Shown here piece after piece: positions 57,420 to 64,000 of a stretch of 64,000 bases of DNA. Each line of letters opens with the position of its first letter. Positions within the stretch are counted from its first letter, which is position 1. The notes beneath the pieces were generated by a model. That model was not told the DNA's origin. It ran no database searches and saw only the letters and a list, made by a program, of their open reading frames with translations. Position numbers and translations under genes: made by a program. This stretch comes from an uncultured Winogradskyella sp. (GTDB lineage: Bacteria; Bacteroidota; Bacteroidia; Flavobacteriales; Flavobacteriaceae), in assembly GCF_947495255.1 (NCBI RefSeq), contig NZ_CANLYI010000005.1, forward strand, positions 186,001 to 250,000, read 5' to 3'.

Positions 57420-57437
57420 TAGGATAAATTTATCCTA
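57420..57437. promoter_or_regulatory. Candidate Rrf2 operator before ric
   Basis: TAGGATAAATTTATCCTA, an 18-bp perfect palindrome in the 50-bp gap between the Rrf2 gene and ric, 14 bp before the ATG. It shares GGATAAAwTTATCy with the site at 56905. Confidence 0.65.
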
Positions 57438-57451
57438 AATAAAACTATAAT

Positions 57452-58183
57452 ATGGAAACACTTCAAGAAAATACAACAAAAGAAATAGGGCAGTATGTTG
57501 CAGACGATTTTAGAACAGCAGCAATTTTTTCTAAATACAAAATTGATTTTTGTTGCAATGGTAACAGGACAGTAGAAGAGGCTTGCGACAAAAAAGGCAT
57601 TGATAGCACTATCTTATTAGATGAATTAAACCAAGTTTTAGATTCTAAAGGTGGTGAAAGTATAGATTATAAATCTTGGCCATTAGATTTGTTGGCTGAG
57701 TATATAGAAAAGAAGCATCATAGATATGTAGAAGAGAAAATTCCTGTATTGCTTCAATTTTTAAATAAATTATGTCGTGTGCATGGTGAACGTCATCCCG
57801 AATTATTTAAAATCAATGAATTGTTTACAGCTTCTGCAGGCGAATTAGAATCACATATGAAGAAGGAAGAATTAATTCTTTTTCCTTTTGTAAAAAGAAT
57901 GGTAAACGCTACTCTAAAAAATGAAGCGATTCAATCACCACAATTCGGAACTGTTGAAAATCCGATTGAAATGATGATGGAAGAACACGATACAGAAGGA
58001 CAACGTTTTAGAGAAATAGCAGAATTAATGGATAATTACAATCCACCAGCAGACGCATGTAATACTTATAAAGTAACGTATGCTATGTTAGAAGAATTTG
58101 AAAAAGATTTGCATTTACATATTCATTTAGAAAACAACATATTGTTTCCTAAGGCTATAAAATTAGAACAACAATTTGGTTAA
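57452..58183 (+). CDS. ric: Iron-sulfur cluster repair di-iron protein
   Basis: 243 residues. N-terminal ScdA/DUF542 domain with IDFCCNGNRTVEEAC, then a hemerythrin-like di-iron domain with His/Glu ligands (KKHHRYVEEK, ESHMKKEELILFPF, MEEHDTEGQRF, LHLHIHLENNILFPK). Ric (YtfE/ScdA) rebuilds Fe-S clusters damaged by NO or peroxide. Placed behind an NsrR-like gene and a palindrome, it is almost certainly induced by nitrosative stress. Confidence 0.93.
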   Translation: METLQENTTKEIGQYVADDFRTAAIFSKYKIDFCCNGNRTVEEACDKKGIDSTILLDELNQVLDSKGGESIDYKSWPLDLLAEYIEKKHHRYVEEKIPVLLQFLNKLCRVHGERHPELFKINELFTASAGELESHMKKEELILFPFVKRMVNATLKNEAIQSPQFGTVENPIEMMMEEHDTEGQRFREIAELMDNYNPPADACNTYKVTYAMLEEFEKDLHLHIHLENNILFPKAIKLEQQFG

Positions 58184-58216
58184 TAGCAATCCCTAATTAG
58201 TTTCTACTTTTGAAAA

Positions 58217-58260
58217 AAAATCCTGAGATGTTTTCCCTAAACATTTTGGGGTTTTTCTTT
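58217..58260 (+). terminator. Intrinsic terminator after ric
   Basis: AAATCCTGAGATGTTT pairs with AAACATTTTGGGGTTT (mismatch and G-U pairs) around TCCCT, followed by TTCTTTTT. Confidence 0.65.
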
Positions 58261-58297
58261 TTATAATCCTTAAATTTCTAATTCGTAAATTCAAACA

Positions 58298-59494
58298 ATG
58301 CCAAAAAAGTTAGTAGTAATATGTTTAATTAATTTTCTCATTGCTGCTTTAATGGGTTTGGCATTACGCTTTTCATCTCTTGAAGCCATTGGTTTAAACT
58401 ACAGATTTCTAACACACGCACATTCTCATGTTGCTATGTTGGGCTGGGTTTATTTAATGTTATATACGCTATTTGTACATTACTTTATTCCAGAGAAACC
58501 CAAGGTTTTCAATCGATTATTTTGGGTAACGGAATTTGCTGTGGTTGGTATGATGCTAAGCTTTCCGTTTCAAGGTTATGCTGCCATTTCCATTTCCTTT
58601 TCAACATTGCATATTTTTTGTGGCTACTACTTTGCATATCTCATTTTTAAACATCATAAAACCAATTCTGTAGTAAGTGAAAAACTATTAAAAACAGCAC
58701 TCATTTTTATGGTGGTTTCTACTATAGGTGTTTGGTGTTTAGGTCCTGCAGTTGCAACGCTTGGACAAGCTTCTGCGTTTTATCAAATTGCGATTCAGTT
58801 CTTTTTACATTTTCAGTTTAATGGTTGGTTTTTAATAGCTGTGGTTGCTGTCTTTTTTCATCTTTTAAAGGTTGAAGATTCTAAACAATTCAGACATTTT
58901 TTTACATTATTAATAGTCTCGACGGTATTAACCTTTGCATTACCCATACAATGGTTTTTACCACATCAATCGTTACTATTTATTAATGGATTAGGTGTGC
59001 TGCTTCAAGTTGTAATGCTATATAAATTTATTCAACTTACAAAACCTAAATTAGAGGTTTTGATGACTAATGCGCATAAACTTATGAAGCATATGTTCAT
59101 GTTTGCGCTTGTTTGTTTTGTATTAAAAGTAGTGTTTCAATCCCTTTCCATTTTACCTGAGTTTTCGGCAGTTGTTTATGAGCATCGCAATTTTGTAATT
59201 GGTTTTATTCATTTATTAATGCTCGGTGTTATTTCAGGATTTCTATTTGCTTTTATCTTAAAAAGTGGTTTGGTAACGAACTCTAAAAGCTTAACTGTTG
59301 GTATATATAGTTTTGTTTTAGGCTTTCTTTTAACCGAAATATTATTATTAATTCAAGGAATAATGTTCTTTTATGGTATAGGCATACTTCCTAATTATTA
59401 TTTGCTACTATTTCTTTTTAGCATCTTTTTGCCTTTAGGAATCGGCTTCATTTTATTCAATATTTATGGAAACACAAAAGATAAATTCACATAA
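58298..59494 (+). CDS. Heme-copper-oxidase-like membrane protein
   Basis: 398 residues, about 12 hydrophobic helices. His-rich positions inside helices (LTHAHSHVAMLGWVYLMLY, FFLHFQFNGWFLIAV, EHRNFVIGFIHLLMLG) resemble the heme ligands of cytochrome-oxidase/NO-reductase subunit I, but the protein lacks the full-length fold and the usual copper-site HPEVY motif. It is the subunit-I-like family seen beside nitrogen-oxide genes in Bacteroidota. Role in NO or electron transfer is inferred from context. Its last 31 bp overlap the 3' end of the convergent copper receptor. Confidence 0.75.
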   Translation: MPKKLVVICLINFLIAALMGLALRFSSLEAIGLNYRFLTHAHSHVAMLGWVYLMLYTLFVHYFIPEKPKVFNRLFWVTEFAVVGMMLSFPFQGYAAISISFSTLHIFCGYYFAYLIFKHHKTNSVVSEKLLKTALIFMVVSTIGVWCLGPAVATLGQASAFYQIAIQFFLHFQFNGWFLIAVVAVFFHLLKVEDSKQFRHFFTLLIVSTVLTFALPIQWFLPHQSLLFINGLGVLLQVVMLYKFIQLTKPKLEVLMTNAHKLMKHMFMFALVCFVLKVVFQSLSILPEFSAVVYEHRNFVIGFIHLLMLGVISGFLFAFILKSGLVTNSKSLTVGIYSFVLGFLLTEILLLIQGIMFFYGIGILPNYYLLLFLFSIFLPLGIGFILFNIYGNTKDKFT

Positions 59495-61464
59495 AAATTA
59501 CGTCCTTGTCTCGGAAAGTTATTCCAATCTGCATAGGTAGAATATTTAGTGTCTAATATGTTTTCAACACCATATTTTAATACTATTTTTCCGAGTTTAT
59601 TATGGAAAACGTTTCCTAAATTAAGATTTAGAATTGCATAATCAGCAGTTTCATTTTCACCATATTGACTACTATAATTACTTTGGTTTCCGTTACCATC
59701 TAATTGCAATGCAGCATTAAATTTAGGTGTATTGTAGTTGAATTCAGCAAAGTAAGAAAACGGTTTTATGAGTGGTAAATTTTCACCATCATTTCCTTTT
59801 CCGTAATTGTAACCAACCGTTCCGTTGATTGCAAAACGTTCCGATAGTTTATAACTACTATTTACATACGTATTAAAAATAGAGGCATGGTCTAATGCTG
59901 TATAAACACGCACGCCATTTGCACCAATAGTCATTGAGCTTACGTCTGTCGCAATCTCACCAATAATATAATCCATAATATGGAAGTAGGATGATTCTAA
60001 ACCAATTTCAAAATCATTGAATTTTTGTTTAAAGCTAAAGTTTGCTTCTAAAGCTTTTTCGTCTTTTAAATTTGGATTGCCTATGTAATCGTAATTATCA
60101 AAACTGTTGAATAAGAAAAAGCCATAACCTTCACTAACGGAAGGTGCGCGTTCGCCATAACCTAAACCAACAGATAGATTATAATTCTCTTTTTTAAGTT
60201 GATATGTAGATGCTAAACTCACTAAAAATCTATTGTTTTGGTCATCTACAGTATCATATAAAATTTGAAGACTTTGTACCCCAACTTCTTTTGCTATTTT
60301 GTTATTGTGATAGCCTAAGCGTATTGAAGATGCGAGTGTTTCATATGCACTAAAATGAAAATCATCTTTAATAAAAATACCAGAATATAGTGTTCTAATG
60401 TCTGGCCAAGTGTACATAAACATATCAGGTTCATCTGGATTATTAGAAAACATGGTCATTTCTGCTAAGGACTTATTATAGAATCCATTCAGGTTAAGTG
60501 TGAAATGATGTTTGTTTTTCATCAGTTCGGCTTTACTGTAAAATCCATACGTATCACTCCAACCTGGCATGTCCATTCTAATAGCTACAACAGGTCGCTT
60601 TGTATCATCCATAATATGCGTTATGGTATTAAAATACAATTTGGTTTCTAAAGATTTTAAGGCTTTATCTTCTGGTTTGTAGTAGTGCGTTAGGGATGCA
60701 ATTAAAGCTTCAGCTAAAGAAACATCCATTGGCAAAGCAGGATAACCTACATCTGTAGCTTTATCATAAATAACGTTGGCATCTATGCTTTGAGTTTCTG
60801 AAAATTTGTAGCCCGTTTTTAATGAGATATTATACTTTTCGAATTGAGAATATAAGATTTCTTCGTTGCCACCTGCATCATAATTATCAGATTTTCTATA
60901 AATACCGTCAGCGCTAATAAAGAATTTATTGCCTGTGTATTCTAAATCTAATCCTGTTGCTTTATAGTTGCCGTTAGTTTCATAACCTAAGTCTAATCCA
61001 GATTTAAAACCAGAACCATTAAATTTAGAGGATGGTAATTTTAAATCAATGCCACCACCAATTGAATGTCCGTTTTCTGTGCCTTCTTGACCAGAACCAA
61101 TAGTTACTTTTTCGAGATTAGAAACATCAACGTAAGACGTTATTGGGTCCATTTTATCTGTACAGGCACCAAAAATTTGCATACCATCGATAGTCACTAC
61201 CAAACGCTCGCTTGTCATGTTGTTAATGGTTGGTTCCCAAGCGTAATTACCACGTTTTATCATGGTTACTTTATTAGATTTTTCAAGATAGTCATCAATG
61301 CTAGACAGTGTTTTTTCTTGTCTGTGATTGCTTAATTTGCGTCTTGAAAGTACGAGGACTTCTTCTAATTTTGTAGTGTCTTTTTTTGTCTCTTTATTTT
61401 CGTCCTGGGCAAATCCTAAAGAAGACAATAGCAGACATAGAATGACTGTTATTAGCGTTTTCAT
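59464..61464 (-). CDS. TonB-dependent copper receptor, OprC/NosA-like
   Basis: 666 residues. Signal peptide (LLLSSLGFAQ), plug with DGMQIFGACTDKMDPITSYVD and barrel ending FYVNLSFVFP. ACTDKMDP places Cys101 and Met105 in the CxxxM copper site known from Pseudomonas OprC, and Met clusters (RMDMPGW, AEMTMFSNNPDEPDMFMYTW) add likely ligands. NosA, the close relative, brings copper for nitrous-oxide reductase; a NosY-like permease lies 2 kb away on the same strand. The call as a copper importer rests on motif and context. Confidence 0.85.
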   Translation of the reverse strand: MKTLITVILCLLLSSLGFAQDENKETKKDTTKLEEVLVLSRRKLSNHRQEKTLSSIDDYLEKSNKVTMIKRGNYAWEPTINNMTSERLVVTIDGMQIFGACTDKMDPITSYVDVSNLEKVTIGSGQEGTENGHSIGGGIDLKLPSSKFNGSGFKSGLDLGYETNGNYKATGLDLEYTGNKFFISADGIYRKSDNYDAGGNEEILYSQFEKYNISLKTGYKFSETQSIDANVIYDKATDVGYPALPMDVSLAEALIASLTHYYKPEDKALKSLETKLYFNTITHIMDDTKRPVVAIRMDMPGWSDTYGFYSKAELMKNKHHFTLNLNGFYNKSLAEMTMFSNNPDEPDMFMYTWPDIRTLYSGIFIKDDFHFSAYETLASSIRLGYHNNKIAKEVGVQSLQILYDTVDDQNNRFLVSLASTYQLKKENYNLSVGLGYGERAPSVSEGYGFFLFNSFDNYDYIGNPNLKDEKALEANFSFKQKFNDFEIGLESSYFHIMDYIIGEIATDVSSMTIGANGVRVYTALDHASIFNTYVNSSYKLSERFAINGTVGYNYGKGNDGENLPLIKPFSYFAEFNYNTPKFNAALQLDGNGNQSNYSSQYGENETADYAILNLNLGNVFHNKLGKIVLKYGVENILDTKYSTYADWNNFPRQGRNFYVNLSFVFP

Positions 61465-61566
61465 AGCTAAAAATTTTAGTGTTTAAAATGTTTTTGAAAA
61501 CCTATTTGTCATATTGAGCGTAATAAAAATGTATTTAAATTACGCTCAATAGACAGTAGGAATAAT

Positions 61567-62412
61567 TTAGAATTCTAATTCTAAATACAAGCTACTCGCT
61601 TCGTTTTCATCGGTAACGTCTTCGCCTTTTAAAACATCATCATTAGCGTTCATTAATTTTAGGTTTAGTTTCCAATAACCTGTCATTGTTAATGATAAAT
61701 CCCCATAATAGAAGTTATCAGCATTATTATAGGTTAAATTAGTATTGTTAGGTGATGTATGATTTCCCATACCTGGCATACGTGGGTCTAAAGCGATAGT
61801 ATAATCTTCAACAACAGGAAAAGTCATCATATTTTCCATTTTAAACAAACCAACTTTCATTTCGTTTATAGCAATACTTGGGTCTTTTGGTTCAATTAAC
61901 GCTAAGATATAATTGGTACCATCGCTACCCATAAAAGTTGCTGTGTTTTGGTTTTCATATTGCATTACAGAGATAGTTTCAGTAACTGAATAATCTGTAC
62001 CATCTATATTATAGTTTAAAGTTAATGACCAACCAGAACCATCTGTATTTGTCATTTGGTAGATAATAAAACCTTCATAAACGGTATCTTTTCCTAAAGC
62101 TTTTGAAATTGAAGATTTAGGCGAAGAATGTTCCATAGTTGGCATTTGCATCATTGGCATCCAAGAAAGGGTAGCATCTTCAATATAGCTATCTGTTGTG
62201 TTATCTTTAATTCTAAGACTAATCATATTATAGCCAGTTTCAAACATACCTTTCTCGTTGTAAAGCTCAATAGTTTCGTTGCCATTAACAATGGTTTGAA
62301 TAAGTTCTAAGCCTTCAACTTCATTAAATATTGTTGTGTTGTCGTCGTCGTCTGTTGAACATGAAAAGAATAGCGCAATAAATGCGATTGGTAATAAATA
62401 TTTAAGTTTCAT
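61567..62412 (-). CDS. Met-rich YtkA-like lipoprotein
   Basis: 281 residues. Lipobox LFFSC then TDDDDN, a likely surface-export signal. Two similar domains each carry a Met/His cluster: SWMPMMQMPTMEHSSP near 85-100 and DPRMPGMGNHTSPNN near 208-222, the pattern of YtkA/FixH-type domains and of periplasmic copper chaperones. It lies 102 bp before the copper receptor gene and probably works with it, for example as a copper-binding surface partner. Function inferred. Confidence 0.72.
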   Translation of the reverse strand: MKLKYLLPIAFIALFFSCSTDDDDNTTIFNEVEGLELIQTIVNGNETIELYNEKGMFETGYNMISLRIKDNTTDSYIEDATLSWMPMMQMPTMEHSSPKSSISKALGKDTVYEGFIIYQMTNTDGSGWSLTLNYNIDGTDYSVTETISVMQYENQNTATFMGSDGTNYILALIEPKDPSIAINEMKVGLFKMENMMTFPVVEDYTIALDPRMPGMGNHTSPNNTNLTYNNADNFYYGDLSLTMTGYWKLNLKLMNANDDVLKGEDVTDENEASSLYLELEF

Positions 62413-62511
62413 TTTAAAGTGTTTAAGTTATTTTTAAATGTAAGTATCCTGTTTGAAGCCGATTTGGTTTCAAAAAATAGAAGTTTGCCCTAAGTAGAGC
62501 TTCAAAAAAAA

Positions 62512-62910
62512 TTAACTTAAATCTGGTGGAGGCGTATGGATAGAATAAAAGCCAGAAACAGGTTGTTTTATTCTGTAATGTGAATTGTTTTGGAATCTTG
62601 ATAATTGATTGAAATTATCAATGGTGTGGTTTGCAGTTTCATAAATAACAAAAACGTCTAAGCGCGTTCTGTCAGTGGATGGTAATGGTGCGTCTGAGCC
62701 AGAATCTGTGTTACTCTGTACGAGTTGCTTTGCTAAATGACATTTACCATTACAACCTTTTTGGTCGTCTTTTTGAATACAAAGCGTTTTAGCAATAAAA
62801 TCTTGGTTCACCACAAAATCGGCTACAATAACCACGTTGTTAATATTGTTCGCTAATAAAACGAACGTTAAAAACAAGGCAATGGCTTTATATATAACCT
62901 TTAATATCAT
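62512..62910 (-). CDS. Small envelope protein with Cys motif
   Basis: 132 residues. N-terminal hydrophobic helix (AIALFLTFVLLANNINNVVI), then LCIQKDDQKGCNGKCHLAKQL with three Cys and a His, and a conserved C-terminus (PVSGFYSIHTPPPDLS). No named family recognised; the Cys/His set suggests metal binding. First gene of a run with the Met-rich lipoprotein and copper receptor. A site resembling the Rrf2 operator lies 13 bp upstream. Confidence 0.7.
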   Translation of the reverse strand: MILKVIYKAIALFLTFVLLANNINNVVIVADFVVNQDFIAKTLCIQKDDQKGCNGKCHLAKQLVQSNTDSGSDAPLPSTDRTRLDVFVIYETANHTIDNFNQLSRFQNNSHYRIKQPVSGFYSIHTPPPDLS

Positions 62911-62922
62911 AGTGCTAAATTC

Positions 62923-62936
62923 GGACTATTTTATCC
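62923..62936 (-). promoter_or_regulatory. Weak candidate Rrf2 site before the copper genes
   Basis: On the minus strand GGATAAAATAGTCC matches GGATAAAATTATCT at 11 of 14 positions, but its right arm is imperfect. It lies 13 bp upstream of the small Cys-motif gene. Confidence 0.3.
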
Positions 62937-62954
62937 TTAATTAAATGATTTTTA

Positions 62955-63380
62955 TCAGTTAATCTTAAAATATTCAAAATAAGTGGCTGTTAAGCGTTGC
63001 AAATTTGTCACTTTTTTCTCTAATTCTGAAGTGTTTTCTACATCTTTTATATCTGTAATTTCTTCTAGAATAGGAACGAGTACCACATGAAGTTGGTCGT
63101 GTGCTTCGCCTTCCATATCGCAGCTTTTTATAATATAGCTTGTTTGTTTTGAAAGTATGTCGCCTAATACTTTTCCACTTGTTGAAGTATTATTCTTTAA
63201 AATAGAATCAATACGCTTCATGCCAATATGAGTTTCTTCATTAGCAATCCACTTTTCGTTATTGTTGAGTGTTAAACCTTCAAGTTGAATTGCTGAATGT
63301 ATTTCAGGCTTAACAGTTTCGTTTTTACAACCAAAAGTTAATGCTAATAGCAACGTGATTATTACATGTTTTATTGTCAT
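62955..63380 (-). CDS. Small lipoprotein downstream of nosY
   Basis: 141 residues. Lipobox LALTFGC, then a helical soluble domain (ANEETHIGMKRIDSILK, IIKSCDMEGEAHDQLHVVLVP). One Cys and several His (SCDMEGEAHDQLH) could bind a metal. No family recognised. It lies 30 bp after the NosY-like gene, so it belongs to that operon. Confidence 0.65.
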   Translation of the reverse strand: MTIKHVIITLLLALTFGCKNETVKPEIHSAIQLEGLTLNNNEKWIANEETHIGMKRIDSILKNNTSTSGKVLGDILSKQTSYIIKSCDMEGEAHDQLHVVLVPILEEITDIKDVENTSELEKKVTNLQRLTATYFEYFKIN

Positions 63381-63410
63381 GATTCTAAATATTGAGATAC
63401 CAATTATTGA

Positions 63411-64000
63411 CTAAAAATCTTTTTTCTTCGATTTGAATACGATGCGTAAAACAGGCATCACAACCCAAATGGTTAACATCACAAAAGATACAATTAACCC
63501 AAAACTTGTTCCGAAAAATTGTTTGAAAACAGCACCTGTGTAACCTAATAGGGCTGAAATGTCTAGTTTTAAAAGAATAAGTGTTCTAGATAAATCTATA
63601 GGATTAAGCATAGTGCCAATAAGTGATACTTTATCTAGTGGGTAATCTTCAAATAAAATTAGTGTCATTAAAAAGAGTCCATCATAAATAACGGCCAAGA
63701 ACAACCAAAGTAAGATGGCATAACCAAAGCCTTTAATTTTATTCTCGTTAGATAACGCAATGTTGAACGCTAAAGCGGTAAAAATTAATGTTAAAAATGT
63801 ACCTGTAATTAATAGCAGTGAAAAGTCCCAAATGGCACTGCTTTCAAATAAACCATAAAACACAAACGGGATGCCTAATCCTAAAATTAAACTCATAGAA
63901 AGTGATAAAGCAACACCTAAATATTGTCCTAAGAATATGGACGACCGTTTAATAGGTTGTGCTAAAAGTAACTCTGTAAATTCTTGTGAATTATAATAAT
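63411..64000 (-). CDS. nosY: NosY-like ABC transporter permease, partial
   Basis: The frame stays open past its first internal ATG (63896) to the window edge, adding YYNSQEFTELLLAQPIKRSS, so the 5' end is outside. That stretch is the typical ABC-2 permease start after helix 1 (QEFTELLLAQPIKR), and four to five helices follow, ending VMPVLRIVFKSKKKDF. It matches NosY, which with NosF and NosD matures the copper site of nitrous-oxide reductase; the copper receptor nearby supports this. A general ABC-2 permease is the alternative. nosF, nosD and nosZ are expected beyond the edge. Confidence 0.75.
   Translation of the reverse strand, partial: YYNSQEFTELLLAQPIKRSSIFLGQYLGVALSLSMSLILGLGIPFVFYGLFESSAIWDFSLLLITGTFLTLIFTALAFNIALSNENKIKGFGYAILLWLFLAVIYDGLFLMTLILFEDYPLDKVSLIGTMLNPIDLSRTLILLKLDISALLGYTGAVFKQFFGTSFGLIVSFVMLTIWVVMPVLRIVFKSKKKDF

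Overview
The window comes from a marine-type member of the Flavobacteriaceae (phylum Bacteroidota). The evidence is low-GC coding DNA, promoters with the Bacteroidota -7 element TAnnTTTG, type IX secretion (T9SS) C-terminal sorting domains on three loci, several TonB-dependent receptors with SusC-like N-terminal domains, a methionine synthase split into two polypeptides, and a ribonucleotide reductase whose ATP-cone sits on NrdB. No rRNA, tRNA, prophage, insertion sequence or CRISPR array was recognised.

Layout. 1-3.6 kb is the decaying edge of a uronate or alginate-type polysaccharide locus: KDPG aldolase, a short LacI-like regulator, a secreted lyase-like pseudogene with two in-frame TAG codons and no ATG, and a T9SS-sorted binding protein behind a tandem TTGGTnnACCAA operator. 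3.7-4.5 kb is a drug/metabolite-type transporter. 4.5-10.7 kb is a methionine operon on the minus strand (metZ, metH N-terminal part, metH C-terminal part, metF) headed by a SAM (S-box) riboswitch; one dispersed repeat lies between its genes and a short relative of it lies in frame inside metH. 10.9-15.8 kb holds housekeeping genes (HupE/UreJ-like protein, dCMP deaminase, C-terminal processing protease, FAD protein, MarC, DUF3109). 15.9-21.7 kb has a T9SS-sorted propeller protein, a DUF4412 protein and a LytTR/TPR-kinase two-component system.

21.9-26.1 kb is nrdBA, flanked on both sides by terminated, gene-free stretches that look like structured small RNAs; the downstream one begins with an H-type pseudoknot. 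26.2-36.8 kb includes an OmpA-like lipoprotein and a probable phosphate module: a PiT transporter with a PhoU-like tail, an OprO/P-type porin, a TonB receptor and a beta-helix lipoprotein. 37-48.7 kb holds dgt, dxs, a TonB-like protein, tadA, a PrcB-like lipoprotein, a cold-shock gene, two tandem CLC anion transporters (one with the gating Glu changed to Gln) and aspS. 48.7-55.4 kb is a TetR-TolC-HlyD-RND efflux operon.

55.5-64 kb runs from a polyprenyl diphosphate synthase into a nitrogen-oxide and copper region: an Rrf2 (NsrR-like) regulator, the Fe-S repair protein Ric, a heme-copper-oxidase-like membrane protein, an OprC/NosA-like copper receptor, a Met-rich YtkA-like lipoprotein, two small envelope proteins, and a NosY-like ABC permease running off the right edge. 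Palindromes of the form GGATAAAwTTATCy precede both the Rrf2 gene and ric, with a weaker relative before the copper genes, which suggests one regulator for NO defence and N2O respiration.
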